In this document: piece after piece, positions 38,879 through 49,034 of the stretch
Numbering within the stretch: position 1 is the stretch's first letter
Layout: every line of letters begins with the position of its first letter
Assembly: GCF_008329905.1 (NCBI RefSeq)
Contig: NZ_CP032155.1
Coordinates: 5,084,001-5,148,000 of the forward strand
Source: Mycobacterium sp. ELW1
GTDB lineage: Bacteria > Actinomycetota > Actinomycetes > Mycobacteriales > Mycobacteriaceae
Reading direction: 5' to 3'
Length of the DNA: 64,000 nt
Notes under the pieces: model-generated
Databases searched by the model: none
The model's input: only the letters and a program-made list of their open reading frames with translations
What the model was told of the DNA's origin: nothing
Translations under genes and position numbers: made by a program

Positions 38879-39304
38879 TCAGGCCGAGTTCACCCACTCG
38901 TCGGTTCCGTCGGCGAAGAACTGGTGCTTCCACACCGGTAAACGCTCCTTGACGGTGTCGACGAGCAACGCGCACGCCTCGAACGCCGCCCGCCGGTGGT
39001 CGGCCGCCACGGCCGCCACCAGCGCGGCGTCTCCGATGTGCAGCACACCCACGCGATGACTGGCGGCGATCGCCCGCACCCCGGTGGCTTTCCCGGCCAC
39101 CTCGGCGACCGCTTCGAACAGGGTCTGCTCGGCCAGCGGGTGCGCGGAGTACTCCAGCCGCACCACGTCCCGGCCGCCGTCGTGGTTTCGCACCACCCCG
39201 GAAAAGCCCACCACGGCGCCGGCGGCCGCGTCGGCGACCAGCTCTTCGTGCTCGGTCAATGAGATCGGGCCCTCGACGAGCGCGGCCCTCAGGATGCGTG
39301 TCAT
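38879..39304 (-). CDS. moaE: molybdopterin synthase large subunit
   Basis: A 141-aa MoaE that inserts sulfur from MoaD into cyclic pyranopterin monophosphate. Conserved parts are [52 protein letters not shown] and [17 protein letters not shown], with the catalytic Lys in the last. It corresponds to moaE2 (Rv0866) in length. ATG 39304 overlaps the mog stop by one base, and the gene converges on rpfA with a 4-bp gap. Confidence 0.94.
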   Translation of the reverse strand: MTRILRAALVEGPISLTEHEELVADAAAGAVVGFSGVVRNHDGGRDVVRLEYSAHPLAEQTLFEAVAEVAGKATGVRAIAASHRVGVLHIGDAALVAAVAADHRRAAFEACALLVDTVKERLPVWKHQFFADGTDEWVNSA

Positions 39305-39783
39305 CAGCGGTGGTCCCCTCCGGACAGTTGGTCCAACGCATGGTCGAGCACATCGGCGAGCACAGCCAGGCCATCGCGCACCCCGCCCGTCGATCCAGGC
39401 AGGTTGATCACGAGTGTGCGGCCTGCGACGCCGCATACGCCACGGGACAGCACCGATGTCGGCACCGTCGGCAGTCCGGACCGGCGGATGGCGTCGGCCA
39501 GGCCGGGGATCTGGTAGTCGAGAACGCCGAGGGTCGCCTCCGGAGTGGCGTCGGTCGGTGAGATCCCGGTGCCGCCGGAGGTGATGACGACGTCGGCTCC
39601 GGCGTCGATCGCCGCCCGCAGGGCGTCGCCGACGGCACTCCCGTCCACCACCACGCTCGGGTCGGGCACGTCGAAGCCGCGCTCGGTGAGCCAGGCGACC
39701 ACAATCGGGCCGGTCCGGTCTTCGTAGACACCGGTGGCCGCCCGGGTGGACGCGATCACGACCCGTGCGGACCGGGGGCTCAC
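39304..39783 (-). CDS. mog: molybdopterin adenylyltransferase (MogA/MoaB family)
   Basis: A 159-aa protein that adenylates molybdopterin before metal insertion. The family core is [20 protein letters not shown], with the MPT-binding loop, followed by [18 protein letters not shown] 39783 gives a length equal to Rv0865; the frame is open to 39828, but that start would overlap moaC. It lies between moaC (26 bp upstream) and moaE (1-bp overlap). Confidence 0.92.
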   Translation of the reverse strand: MSPRSARVVIASTRAATGVYEDRTGPIVVAWLTERGFDVPDPSVVVDGSAVGDALRAAIDAGADVVITSGGTGISPTDATPEATLGVLDYQIPGLADAIRRSGLPTVPTSVLSRGVCGVAGRTLVINLPGSTGGVRDGLAVLADVLDHALDQLSGGDHR

Positions 39784-39809
39784 AGGTTGGGTCGTTCCGC
39801 AGGCGTCCC

Positions 39810-40298
39810 TCACGCCTCGCGCACCCACAGGCCGGTCTTACCGCCCTCCTTGCGCAGCACCCGGATGTCCTCGAGGCGCGCGGCGGGGTCGACGGCCTTG
39901 ATCATGTCGTAGAGCGTCAGGGCCGCGACGCTGACGGCGGTCAGCGCCTCCATCTCGACCCCGGTGCGATCGGTGGTGCGCACGGACGCTGTCACGCCGA
40001 CCACGGCGTCACCGATCGCGAATTCGATGTCCACCCCGGTCAGGGCGAGGTGGTGGCACAGCGGGATCAGATCGGAGGTGCGCTTGGCGGCCAGGATGCC
40101 GGCCACCCGCGCGGTGGCCAGCGCGTCACCCTTGGGCAGGCCGCCCGCCGTGATCAGCTCGACCACCTCGGCGGTGGTGTGAACGGAGCCGGCCGCCACC
40201 GCGGTACGCGTCGTGGCGGCCTTGTCGGTGACATCGACCATGTGCGCCGCACCGTGCTCGTCGAGGTGCGAGAGGCGGCGCTGCGGTCCGTCGGTCAC
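39810..40298 (-). CDS. moaC: cyclic pyranopterin monophosphate synthase
   Basis: A 162-aa enzyme turning MoaA's 3',8-cyclo-GTP into cPMP. Typical segments are [75 protein letters not shown] and [10 protein letters not shown], including the catalytic Lys residues and HH pair. GTG 40298 is 3 bp after the stop of the small upstream gene. It corresponds to moaC2 (Rv0864). Confidence 0.95.
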   Translation of the reverse strand: MTDGPQRRLSHLDEHGAAHMVDVTDKAATTRTAVAAGSVHTTAEVVELITAGGLPKGDALATARVAGILAAKRTSDLIPLCHHLALTGVDIEFAIGDAVVGVTASVRTTDRTGVEMEALTAVSVAALTLYDMIKAVDPAARLEDIRVLRKEGGKTGLWVREA

Positions 40299-40301
40299 CG
40301 T

Positions 40302-40484
40302 TTACTTGTTGACGACGGTGACCGGGTGCAGGTACGGCAGGTCAGAGGCCGGCAGCGGGAACGTGATGTCGCCGAACGGGGACAGTGCGCCCGTCCGATC
40401 GGCGGCCAACTCGCTCACGGCGTGGTCGTCGGGGTCCCTGGTCGGCCAGCCATTGTCGACATACCTTGTCTTCTTCTCAGCCAC
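40302..40484 (-). CDS. conserved small hypothetical protein (Rv0863-type)
   Basis: A 60-aa hydrophilic protein starting at GTG 40484 ([20 protein letters not shown]) and ending [11 protein letters not shown]. No domain is recognised. It heads the small-protein-moaC-mog-moaE operon, 3 bp before moaC, a position it shares with Rv0863. It diverges from the XPB-associated gene. Confidence 0.7.
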   Translation of the reverse strand: MAEKKTRYVDNGWPTRDPDDHAVSELAADRTGALSPFGDITFPLPASDLPYLHPVTVVNK

Positions 40485-40549
40485 GGCAACATTCTGACAT
40501 CTACCGGGCCGGCTTGTGCACACAGGCGGCTGTTTTACGCTGGTCAACA

Positions 40550-42807
40550 ATGACTGAATCGTCCCTGCCGGGTATGCCGCTGGGCGCCTGGCTGGCCGAT
40601 CTGCCCGACGACCGGCTGATCCGCCTGCTGGAACTGCGGCCGGATCTTGCCCAGCCGGCCCCTGGCAGCATCGCTGCCCTGGCCGCGCGTGCGGTGGCCC
40701 GGCAGTCGGTCAAGGCTGCCACCGACGAGCTGGACTACCTGCGGCTCGCCGTCCTGGACGCCCTGATCGTGCTGCACGCCGATACCGCGGCCACACCGGT
40801 GGCCAAGCTGATCGCCCTCGTCGGCGAGCGCGCCGACGAGAAGTCGGTCCTGTCCGCGCTCGACGACCTGCGCGAGCGCGCACTGGTGTGGGGCGACAGC
40901 GAGGTGCGGGTGTCGGCCGAGGCCGCCGCGGGACTGCCCTGGTATCCCGGCCAGGCGATCGGGGAGGACTCTTCCCGGTCGGGGGCGGAGATCTCCGCGG
41001 CGATCGACGCGCTCGACGAACCCCAGCTCGAACTGCTGGACCGGCTGCTGATGGGGTCACCGGTGGGACGAACCCGTGACGCCGCGCCCGGCGCACCCGC
41101 CGACCGGCCGGTCCCGCGGCTGCTGGCGGCCGGACTGCTGCGGCAGCTCGACGCCGAGACGGTGATCCTGCCGCGGCATGTCGGTCAGGTGCTGCGCGGC
41201 GAGGAGCCCGGCCCGGTGAGCCTGACCGCACCCGACCCGGTGTCGGGCACCACCACCGTCGCCGACGTCGACGGCGCGGCGGCCGGTGCCGTCCTGGATC
41301 TGATCCGAGAGATCGAACTGGTCATCGAATCTCTCTCTGCTGCACCGGTTCCCGAGCTACGCAGCGGCGGCTTGGGGGTGCGCGAAGCCAAACGGCTGAG
41401 CAAGCTCACCGGAATCGACGAGCAACGCCTCGGGCTGGTCCTCGAGATCAGCTCGGCGGCGGGCCTGATCGCCAGCGGCACACCCGTGCCGGAACCCCAG
41501 GACGGCGCGAGCCCGTACTGGACGCCGACGGTGGCCGCGGACCGATTCATGGAGACACCGACCGCCGCACGCTGGTACCTGCTGGCCGGCAGCTGGCTGG
41601 AACTGCCGTCGCGCCCGGGCCTCATCGGCAGTCGCGGTCCCGATGGCAAACCCTATGCCGCACTGTCTGATTCGCTGTACTCGACGGCCGCCCCGCTGGA
41701 TCGGCGACTGCTGCTGGAGCTGCTCGCCGAGTTGCCGCCCGGCGCCGGCGTGGACGCTCAGCACGCCTCACGGGCACTGATCTGGCGCCGGCCGCGGTGG
41801 GCGGCCCGGTTGCAACCCGAACCTGTCGCGCACCTGCTCTCCGAAGCCCACGCCGTGGGCCTGGTCGGCCGCGGGGCACTGAGCACACCGGCGCGGGTGC
41901 TGCTGGACGGCGACGAGAACGCCGCCATCGACGCGATGGGCAAGGCCCTGCCCGCACCGATCGACCACTTCCTGGTGCAGGCCGACCTGACGGTCGTGGT
42001 GCCCGGGCCGCTGCAGCGTGACCTGGCCGACGAGCTGGCGGCGGTGGCCGCGGTGGAATCGGCCGGTGCCGCCATGGTCTACCGGGTCAGCGAAGCCTCG
42101 ATCCGGCACGCTCTGGACACCGGGCGCACTGCGGGCGGACTCCACACATTCTTCGAGCGGCACTCGAAAACACCTGTCCCCCAGGGCTTGACGTATCTGA
42201 TCAACGACGTCGCCCGCAGGCACGGCCAGTTGCGGGTCGGGATGGCGTCGTCGTTCCTGCGTTGCGAGGACCCGACGCTGCTCGCCCACGCGGTCGCCGC
42301 GCCGGCCTTGGAGCATCTGGAGGTGCGGCTGCTGGCGCCGACGGTGGCAGTGTCGCAGGCGCCGATCGGTGACGTGCTCGCGGCGTTGCGCGCGGCGGGC
42401 TTCGCCCCGGCCGCCGAGGACTCCTCGGGGGCGATCGTCGATCTCCGGCAGCGCGGCGCACGGGTGTCGACACCGCAGCACCGCCGGCCGTTCCGCGCGC
42501 TGCCCAAGCCGAGCACGGACACCCTGGCCTCGGTGGTGGCGGTGTTGCGCCGGGTGGATTCCGCCAACCCGTTCGCCAATGTCCGCCTGGATCCGGCGGT
42601 GTCGATGGCCTTGTTGCAGCAGGCGGCCATGGAACAAAAGGACGTGGTGATCGGTTATGTGGACGCGGCGGGGTGGCCACCCAGCGAGTTGTGCGCCCGC
42701 TCACTGTCAGCGGCGGTCAGCTGATGGCCTGGGATCCCAGCCAGGGCCGCCCGCGGGAGTTCGCTGTGCATCGCGTGACGTCGGTGATGTCGGCCGACGC
42801 TGGATAA
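40550..42807 (+). pseudogene. helicase-associated protein (Rv0862c-type), frameshifted near its end
   Basis: The intact frame gives 724 aa ending at 42724. It carries the XPB/Ssl2-type helicase-C-like region (PIDHFLVQADLTVVVPGPL, then HFFERHSKTPVPQGL-like residues HTFFERHSKTPVPQGLTYL). After GYVDAAG at about 42670 the frame turns to unrelated residues. The +1 frame from the same point reads VATQRVVRPLTVSGGQLMAW, DPSQGRPREFAVHRVTSVMS and stops at 42807. One missing G in the run GGCGGGGTGG explains it. Restored length is about 752 aa, close to Rv0862c (about 756). Only the last 45 residues are affected, so partial function is possible. The XPB gene starts 24 bp later. Confidence 0.82.
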
Positions 42808-42831
42808 TGGAGCGATGACGAGGAGTGCGGC

Positions 42832-44481
42832 ATGACCGAGGGTCCATTGATCGTGCAGTCCGACAAGACCGTGCTGCTCGAAGTCGACCACGAGCTTGCC
42901 GGCGCGGCCCGGTCCGCGATCGCCCCGTTCGCGGAGCTCGAACGCGCCCCCGAGCACATCCACACCTATCGCATCACCCCGCTGGCGTTGTGGAATGCCC
43001 GCGCCGCCGGCCATGACGCCGAGCAGGTGGTCGACGCGCTGGTCAGCTTCTCCCGTTATGCCGTGCCGCAGCCGCTGCTGGTGGACATCGTCGACACGAT
43101 GGCCCGCTACGGCCGGCTGCAGCTGGTGAAGCATCCCGCACACGGCCTGACGTTGGTCAGCCTCGACCGGGCCGTGCTCGAAGAGGTGTTGCGCAACAAG
43201 AAGATCAACCCGATGCTCGGTGCGCGCATCGACGACGACACCGTGATCGTCCATCCCAGTGAGCGCGGCCGGATCAAGCAGATGCTGCTCAAGATCGGCT
43301 GGCCCGCCGAGGACCTGGCCGGCTACGTCGACGGCGAGGCCCACGCGATCGACCTGGACCAGGACGGTTGGGAACTGCGCGATTACCAGCAGATGGCCGC
43401 CGATTCGTTCTGGGACGGCGGCTCGGGTGTGGTGGTGCTGCCGTGTGGCGCGGGCAAGACGCTGGTCGGTGCGGCCGCGATGGCCAGGGCCGGGGCGACG
43501 ACGCTGATCCTGGTCACCAACACCGTCGCAGGCCGGCAGTGGAAGCGTGAGCTGATCGCGCGGACGTCGCTGACCGAGGAGGAGATCGGCGAGTACTCCG
43601 GTGAGCGCAAGGAGATCCGGCCCGTCACGATCGCGACCTATCAGGTGATCACCCGCCGCACCAAGGGCGAATACAAGCATCTGGAGCTGTTCGACAGCCG
43701 GGACTGGGGCCTGATCATCTACGACGAGGTCCACCTGCTGCCCGCGCCGGTGTTCCGGATGACGGCTGACCTGCAGTCCCGCCGCCGGCTGGGGCTGACG
43801 GCCACGCTGATCCGCGAGGACGGCCGTGAGGGCGACGTGTTCAGCCTGATCGGTCCCAAGCGGTATGACGCGCCGTGGAAGGACATCGAGGCTCAGGGCT
43901 GGATCGCCCCCGCCGAGTGCATCGAGGTGCGCGTGACGATGACCGACAACGAGCGGATGTTGTACGCGGTCGCCGAACCGGACGAGCGCTACAAGCTCTG
44001 CTCGACCGCGCACTCGAAGATCGCGGTGGTGAAATCGATTCTGGCCAAGCATGAGGGAGAGCCGACCCTGGTGATCGGCGCCTACCTGGACCAGCTCGAC
44101 GAGCTGGGCACCGAGTTGGGCGCACCGGTGATCCAGGGTTCGACGAAGAACGCCGAGCGCGAAGAGCTCTTCGACGCCTTCCGCCGCGGCGAGGTCAAGA
44201 CCCTCGTGGTGTCGAAGGTAGCGAACTTTTCCATTGACCTGCCGGAGGCCTCGGTGGCCGTTCAGGTTTCGGGAACCTTCGGCTCACGCCAGGAAGAGGC
44301 CCAGCGGCTGGGCCGGTTGCTTCGCCCCAAGCACGACGGCGGCGGGGCGGTGTTCTACTCCGTGGTGTCCCGCGACAGCCTGGATGCCGAGTACGCCGCG
44401 CACCGGCAGCGGTTCCTGGCTGAACAGGGCTACGGCTACATCATCAAAGACGCCGACGACTTGCTCGGCCCGGCGCTCTGA
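42832..44481 (+). CDS. ercc3: XPB-type 3'-5' DNA helicase
   Basis: A 549-aa superfamily 2 helicase resembling eukaryotic XPB/ERCC3. The N-terminal 170 residues form the damage-recognition-like domain. Helicase motifs follow: Q/I ELRDYQQMAA and LPCGAGKTLVG (Walker A), II IIYDEVHLLPA (DEVH), III LGLTATLIREDG with the RED motif, and VI QEEAQRLGRLLRPK. It unwinds DNA in repair; the actinobacterial protein corresponds to Rv0861c. It is paired with the Rv0862c-type gene just upstream. Confidence 0.95.
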   Translation: MTEGPLIVQSDKTVLLEVDHELAGAARSAIAPFAELERAPEHIHTYRITPLALWNARAAGHDAEQVVDALVSFSRYAVPQPLLVDIVDTMARYGRLQLVKHPAHGLTLVSLDRAVLEEVLRNKKINPMLGARIDDDTVIVHPSERGRIKQMLLKIGWPAEDLAGYVDGEAHAIDLDQDGWELRDYQQMAADSFWDGGSGVVVLPCGAGKTLVGAAAMARAGATTLILVTNTVAGRQWKRELIARTSLTEEEIGEYSGERKEIRPVTIATYQVITRRTKGEYKHLELFDSRDWGLIIYDEVHLLPAPVFRMTADLQSRRRLGLTATLIREDGREGDVFSLIGPKRYDAPWKDIEAQGWIAPAECIEVRVTMTDNERMLYAVAEPDERYKLCSTAHSKIAVVKSILAKHEGEPTLVIGAYLDQLDELGTELGAPVIQGSTKNAEREELFDAFRRGEVKTLVVSKVANFSIDLPEASVAVQVSGTFGSRQEEAQRLGRLLRPKHDGGGAVFYSVVSRDSLDAEYAAHRQRFLAEQGYGYIIKDADDLLGPAL

Positions 44482-44640
44482 GGGCACTTCACCAAACGTT
44501 GCCGACCAATCCCGACAGCAACAGTTCGTTGCCCGTTGACCTGCGCGCTGCGATCGCGAAACGAATGTGACAGCGAACGCCGCGGCAACAGGTTAGTCTT
44601 CGCCACGACACGTGGTCGGGTGACGAAAAAGGGGTACAGC

Positions 44641-46368
44641 GTGCGCGCAGCGGGCTTCATCGGTCGAGTTGGCGGATTGGCGGTTGCGCTGGGAGTGGGT
44701 GCCGCGGCCTTCGGCGGCGCGACAGCCTGGGCTGACGGTACCGATTCGGGCGGGTCCTCGGCCCAGGCCGGCTCCGCGCGGTCGGCGTCCAGTCAGACGA
44801 CCGCGGGCCCCGCCAAGCACAGTGCCCCGAAGGCGGCGTCGGGGCGGTCGCGTCCGTCATCGACGGTGCGGGCCCAGTCGATCACCTCGGTGCCCACCGC
44901 CACGGCGTCGTCCGCAGCCGCCGACCCGTCAGCGCCCGTGTCGCCGCCGGCCGATTCGCCACTGGAGCTGACGGCGTTGGCCTACAGCCGTCGCGACACC
45001 GGCATCTCCGCCCGCGCAGCGGCGGCAGCATCGCTGGCACCAGAGGGCCTGGTGCAGGCCGCGGCCGCCCAGAACACCGCGGTGATCATGGGACCCAGCG
45101 GGGTTCCGATCCCCAAACCGAGCTACATCCAAAACGTCTTCAATCTCTACATCGCGCCGTCGTACCCGGGTTCCATCCCCTTCCAGCTGGACACCCCCGA
45201 GGGGTTGTACCCGATCACCGGGGTGAAGAGCCTGCCGCTGAATGTGTCTGTGCAGCAGGGTATTCAAATACTCGCCGCAACCATCGCCGAGCAGGTCGCG
45301 GCCGGCAATACCGCCACCGTCTTCGGTTATTCGCAGAGCGCGATCATCTCCTCGCTGATCATGAGCCAGCTGCCCTCCGACACACCGGTGAACTTCGTGT
45401 TGGTCGGCAACGAGATGAACCCCAACGGCGGCTTCCTGTCCCGGTTCCCGGGGTTGAAACTGCCCAGCCTCGGACTGGACTTCTATGGCGCCACCCCCGA
45501 AAACGCCTTCCCGGTAACCAATTACACGCTGGAGTACGACGGGTTCGCTGATTTCCCCCGGTACCCGCTCAACGTGCTGTCGGTACTCAACGCCGGCCTG
45601 GGCATCATCTTCGTTCACACCAAGTACGCCGATCTCACCCAGCAGCAGGTCGATACCGCCATTCCGTTGCCGACCACCGATCCGAGTCAGAAGTACTACA
45701 TCATCCCCACCGAGAACCTGCCGCTGCTCGAGCCGCTGCGCCTGCTCCCGGTGATCGGCACCCCCATCGCCGATCTGCTTCAACCTGCGCTGAAGGTCAT
45801 CGTCAATCTCGGCTACGGCGACCCGCAGTACGGCTGGTCCACCAATGGATTCGCCAACCAGCCAACGACTTTCGGATTCCTCCCGGACGTCAACTGGGCC
45901 GAGGTGGCCAACCTCTTCCTGGCCGGCGTTGCACAGGGTGTCTCCGACTTCGTGACCGATGTCAGCCCGGGTGGAGTGATGTGGCAGGAACTCGCAGCAC
46001 TGAAGCTCCCCACGCCGGGCGCGATCTCACCGCCGCCGACGCCGACGAGCGTCATCGCGGCGTTGCAGACGGTCATCACCGACGCCGCCCTGTTCATCTC
46101 GAACGCCGCGGCGTCGGTCTACGCGGCGCTGCTGCCGACAGCGGACATCATCAACGCAGTGGTCACGATGCTGCCCGCCTACGACGTCACCCTGTTCCTC
46201 GGCGGCATTGCGCAGGCGCTCTCCGGTGACGTGATCAACGGGCTGGTCAACGCGATCGGTCTGCCGCTGGCCGCGAACGTCGGGTTGGTGACCACGGCGA
46301 GCCTGATCGAGGTGCTCGTCCTGATCCAGGCCGTGCAGGGCGTGCTCGGCCAGCAGACGGACGTCTAG
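44641..46368 (+). CDS. secreted PE-PPE domain hydrolase
   Basis: A 575-aa protein. GTG 44641 is chosen because AAGGGG lies 7 bp upstream and a signal peptide starts directly (GGLAVALGVGAAAFGGATAWA, cut near residue 31). A Ser/Ala/Pro-rich linker (about 32-140) leads to a PE-PPE domain (about 150-370) of the cutinase-like serine hydrolase fold, with nucleophile elbow VFGYSQSAIISS. The C-terminal 150 residues are hydrophobic (ALLPTADIINAVVTMLPAYDV). There is no true PE or PPE N-terminal domain. It may act on esters in the cell envelope. It overlaps the convergent thiolase-fold gene by 4 bp. Confidence 0.87.
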   Translation: MRAAGFIGRVGGLAVALGVGAAAFGGATAWADGTDSGGSSAQAGSARSASSQTTAGPAKHSAPKAASGRSRPSSTVRAQSITSVPTATASSAAADPSAPVSPPADSPLELTALAYSRRDTGISARAAAAASLAPEGLVQAAAAQNTAVIMGPSGVPIPKPSYIQNVFNLYIAPSYPGSIPFQLDTPEGLYPITGVKSLPLNVSVQQGIQILAATIAEQVAAGNTATVFGYSQSAIISSLIMSQLPSDTPVNFVLVGNEMNPNGGFLSRFPGLKLPSLGLDFYGATPENAFPVTNYTLEYDGFADFPRYPLNVLSVLNAGLGIIFVHTKYADLTQQQVDTAIPLPTTDPSQKYYIIPTENLPLLEPLRLLPVIGTPIADLLQPALKVIVNLGYGDPQYGWSTNGFANQPTTFGFLPDVNWAEVANLFLAGVAQGVSDFVTDVSPGGVMWQELAALKLPTPGAISPPPTPTSVIAALQTVITDAALFISNAAASVYAALLPTADIINAVVTMLPAYDVTLFLGGIAQALSGDVINGLVNAIGLPLAANVGLVTTASLIEVLVLIQAVQGVLGQQTDV

Positions 46369-47510
46369 AGCGAAAGTATTGTCGCCGAGGCGGTTCCGGG
46401 CGCGCCGTACACCTGCGCCAGGCCCACCCGCGGGTTGCCCGGCACCTGACGCTCGCCGGCCTCGCCGCGCAGCTGGCGCACCAGCTCGTGCATCTGCCGC
46501 AGACCCGATGCCCCGATCGGCTCACCGTTGGCGATCAGTCCGCCGTCGGTGTTGATCGGCAGTGAGCCGTGGATCTCGGTGGCCCCGTCGGCCAGCAGCT
46601 TCTCCTGCTCGCCGTCGGCGCACAGACCGGTCTCGGCCATGTGGATGATCTCGGCACCGGCATCGGTGTCCTGCAGCTGAGCGATGTCGATGTCTTCGGG
46701 ACCGATCCCGGCCTCCTCGTAGGCCGCCTTGGCGGCGTAGACGGTCGGCGACACGTCCTCGTCGAGCGGGGCTGAGGTGCCGTGCACCTCGTAGGCGCCG
46801 AAGGTTCGGGTGCGAATCTCGCTGGCGCGCACGTAGACCGGCTTGTCGGTGAAGCGGTGCGCGATGTCGGCGCGGCACATGATGACTGCGGCAGCGCCCT
46901 CATCGGGTGCGCAGAACATGTACTGCCGCAGCGGGTAGTTCAACACCGGCGAGGCCATGATCTCCTCAACGGAGATCTCCTTGCGACGGAAGGCATTCGG
47001 ATTCAGCACACCGTTGCGGAAGTTCTTGTTGGCCACCCGCGCCAGGGTCTCCTCGGAGATGCCGTGATCGTGGATGTACCGGTTGGCCTTGATACCGAAG
47101 AACTTTGTGGTGACGAACTGCCCGTTCTCGGCATACCACTGCGGCAGCGCCAGCTTGGCCGGGTCGTCGGTGAACGCTCCGCGCGGGTGCTTGTCCAGGC
47201 CCACCGCGATGCCGATGTCGTACTTGCCGAGCCGGATCGTGTCCGCGGTCTGCTGGATCGCGCTTGCCGCGGTGGCGCAGGCGTTGAAGACGTTGGTGAA
47301 CGTGATGCCGGTCAGGCCGACCAGCCGCGTCACCGCGTCGGGATTGGACACCTCATAGCTGCCGCCGAAACCGAACTGGATGTCCTTCCACTGCGCACCC
47401 GAATCCTGCAGTGCCAGCTCGATCGCCTCGGCACCCATCTGCATGGCTGTCTTGTCGAACCGGCCGAACGGATGCAGGCCGACGCCGATGATCGCAACGT
47501 CATTGCTCAT
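46365..47510 (-). CDS. thiolase-fold lipid-transfer protein (Ltp/DitF-like)
   Basis: A 381-aa thiolase-superfamily protein. The usual N-terminal Cys region is FTNVFNACATAASAIQQT. Where true thiolases have GHPxGATG, this has GLIANGEPIGASGLRQMHE, so the catalytic His is Glu. IAQLQDTDAGAEIIHMAE precedes it. Such Ltp/DitF-like proteins pair with DUF35 partners and act in retro-aldol side-chain cleavage or unknown CoA-thioester chemistry, as with Ltp2-ChsH2 in steroid degradation. ATG 47510 is preceded by AGGGG at 11 bp; GTG 47519 would overlap the DUF35 stop. The substrate is unknown. Confidence 0.82.
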   Translation of the reverse strand: MSNDVAIIGVGLHPFGRFDKTAMQMGAEAIELALQDSGAQWKDIQFGFGGSYEVSNPDAVTRLVGLTGITFTNVFNACATAASAIQQTADTIRLGKYDIGIAVGLDKHPRGAFTDDPAKLALPQWYAENGQFVTTKFFGIKANRYIHDHGISEETLARVANKNFRNGVLNPNAFRRKEISVEEIMASPVLNYPLRQYMFCAPDEGAAAVIMCRADIAHRFTDKPVYVRASEIRTRTFGAYEVHGTSAPLDEDVSPTVYAAKAAYEEAGIGPEDIDIAQLQDTDAGAEIIHMAETGLCADGEQEKLLADGATEIHGSLPINTDGGLIANGEPIGASGLRQMHELVRQLRGEAGERQVPGNPRVGLAQVYGAPGTASATILSL

Positions 47511-47515
47511 GCCGC

Positions 47516-47935
47516 TCACGCCCCTACCGGTGCGAACGCAAACGTGACGACCTCATTGCCGTCGGCGTCGGTCGCGAACGGGATCATGGTGAGCTCGACG
47601 TCCATGCCCCACTTCAGCTTTTCCGGGTCGTTCTCGGTGAGCCGACCCTCGACGCGCACGACGTCCTCGAGTTGCACCAGGCCGACGCCGAACGGCACGA
47701 AATCCTTGCCGGTGGGGCCGATGTAGGGCGCTCCGGGCGCGAAACCCTGCGTGGTCCAGGCCACCAGCGTGCCGCGGCGCGGCAACATCACCTCGGTCAT
47801 GCCGCCCGCGCTGCACCGCGGGCACCGGTCCTGGCTGGGAAAGACCACGGCCGAACAGCTGGCACATTCACTGCCGATCAGCTGCGGGTTGTCAGCGGGC
47901 CAAGTGGAGATTTCGGGCGCCAGGGCCTTCTGCAT
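47516..47935 (-). CDS. DUF35/OB-fold zinc-ribbon protein (thiolase partner)
   Basis: A 139-aa two-part protein: a rubredoxin-like zinc ribbon (IGSECASCSAVVFPSQDRCPRC, four Cys) and an acyl-CoA-binding OB fold (RRGTLVAWTTQGFAPGAPYIG, then PFGVGLVQLED). This is the DUF35/ChsH2-C architecture, which forms complexes with thiolase-fold Ltp proteins. It lies directly upstream of the Ltp gene, with its stop 5 bp from the Ltp ATG, so the two are co-translated. Confidence 0.88.
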   Translation of the reverse strand: MQKALAPEISTWPADNPQLIGSECASCSAVVFPSQDRCPRCSAGGMTEVMLPRRGTLVAWTTQGFAPGAPYIGPTGKDFVPFGVGLVQLEDVVRVEGRLTENDPEKLKWGMDVELTMIPFATDADGNEVVTFAFAPVGA

Positions 47936-48044
47936 AGCGGCATCCTTCGTAGTCCAAATCGGTAGCCGGATCGTACAACACTGTTGGCCACGAATGGAAA
48001 CCGCATTCTCATCTGAATGCACGCCCTTCTCGGGCAGCACGAGC

Positions 48045-49034
48045 TCACATGAGCGCGGGCATCACCTCGCGCTCGAACAGTTCGATGCCGGACCGGTCGT
48101 AGGCCGCCTCCGGGAAGTAGCAGATGACGTACTCGCACCCCAGATCTCGCAGCGCCGTCAGGCTCGCGATGACCTGCTCGGGTGTGCCCGCCGCCGACCC
48201 CGGCGCACTGACCGTCGTCATCATCGCGTCGGCGGCCGCATCACCGCAGACACCGGACAGCCGGTCGCGCACCCGCTTCACCCGCGCCGTGACGTCGTCG
48301 GCCGACGTGCCGAGGATCGCGTTGACGTTGGCCGAGCGGACGATGGCGCCGAAGTCCGTTCCCACCTCGCGGCAGTGCTCGGCGAGCACCTGTGACTTGT
48401 GCGCGAACCCGTCCGGCTCGGAGGTGAAGTTGGTGTACTGCGCGTACTTCGCCGCGATCTTGAGCGTGACCTTCTCGCCACCGCCGGCGATCCACAGCGG
48501 AATCCCGTTCTCCTGCAATGGCTTCGGCGCCACGATCGCCCCGTCGACCTGATACTGCTTGCCGGCGAAACTCACCTTCCCGTCGCGCCAGGCGTCCCGC
48601 ATGATCTGCACGCCTTCGTCGAGTCGGGCCAACCGGACGCCGGCGGACGGGAAGCCGTACCCGTAGGCCCGCCATTCGTGCTCGTACCACCCACCGCCGA
48701 TGCCCATCTGCACGCGACCCCCGGAGATGATGTCGGTGGTGGCCGCCACCTTGGCCAGGTAGACGGGGTTGCGATAGCTCATCGCCGTGCACATCTGGCC
48801 GAGTTTGATCCGGGAGGTGGTCGCCGCGTAGGCCGCCATCAGGGTCCACGCCTCGTGGGTGGCCTCGTCGGTCGGGATCGGCACGGTATGGAAATGGTCG
48901 TAGACCCAGAGCGAGTCCCATGGACCCGCATCGGCGTGATCGGCCAGATCACGCATTACCTGCCAGTGCTTTTCAGTGGGAATGCCGGCCAGATCCAGTC
49001 GCCAGCCCTGCGGGATGAACAGTCCGAAGCGCAT
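48045..49034 (-). CDS. F420-dependent LLM class oxidoreductase
   Basis: A 329-aa luciferase-like monooxygenase-fold enzyme of the F420-dependent group common in mycobacteria. It starts RFGLFIPQGWRLDL, then DSLWVYDHFHTVP, and has VYLAKVAATTDIISGGRVQMGIGGGWYEHEW, the usual TIM-barrel cofactor loop. The C-terminus ends CEYVICYFPEAAYDRS. It should transfer hydride between F420 and an unknown substrate. ATG 49034 is 109 bp upstream of the DUF35 start on the same strand. Confidence 0.88.
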   Translation of the reverse strand: MRFGLFIPQGWRLDLAGIPTEKHWQVMRDLADHADAGPWDSLWVYDHFHTVPIPTDEATHEAWTLMAAYAATTSRIKLGQMCTAMSYRNPVYLAKVAATTDIISGGRVQMGIGGGWYEHEWRAYGYGFPSAGVRLARLDEGVQIMRDAWRDGKVSFAGKQYQVDGAIVAPKPLQENGIPLWIAGGGEKVTLKIAAKYAQYTNFTSEPDGFAHKSQVLAEHCREVGTDFGAIVRSANVNAILGTSADDVTARVKRVRDRLSGVCGDAAADAMMTTVSAPGSAAGTPEQVIASLTALRDLGCEYVICYFPEAAYDRSGIELFEREVMPALM

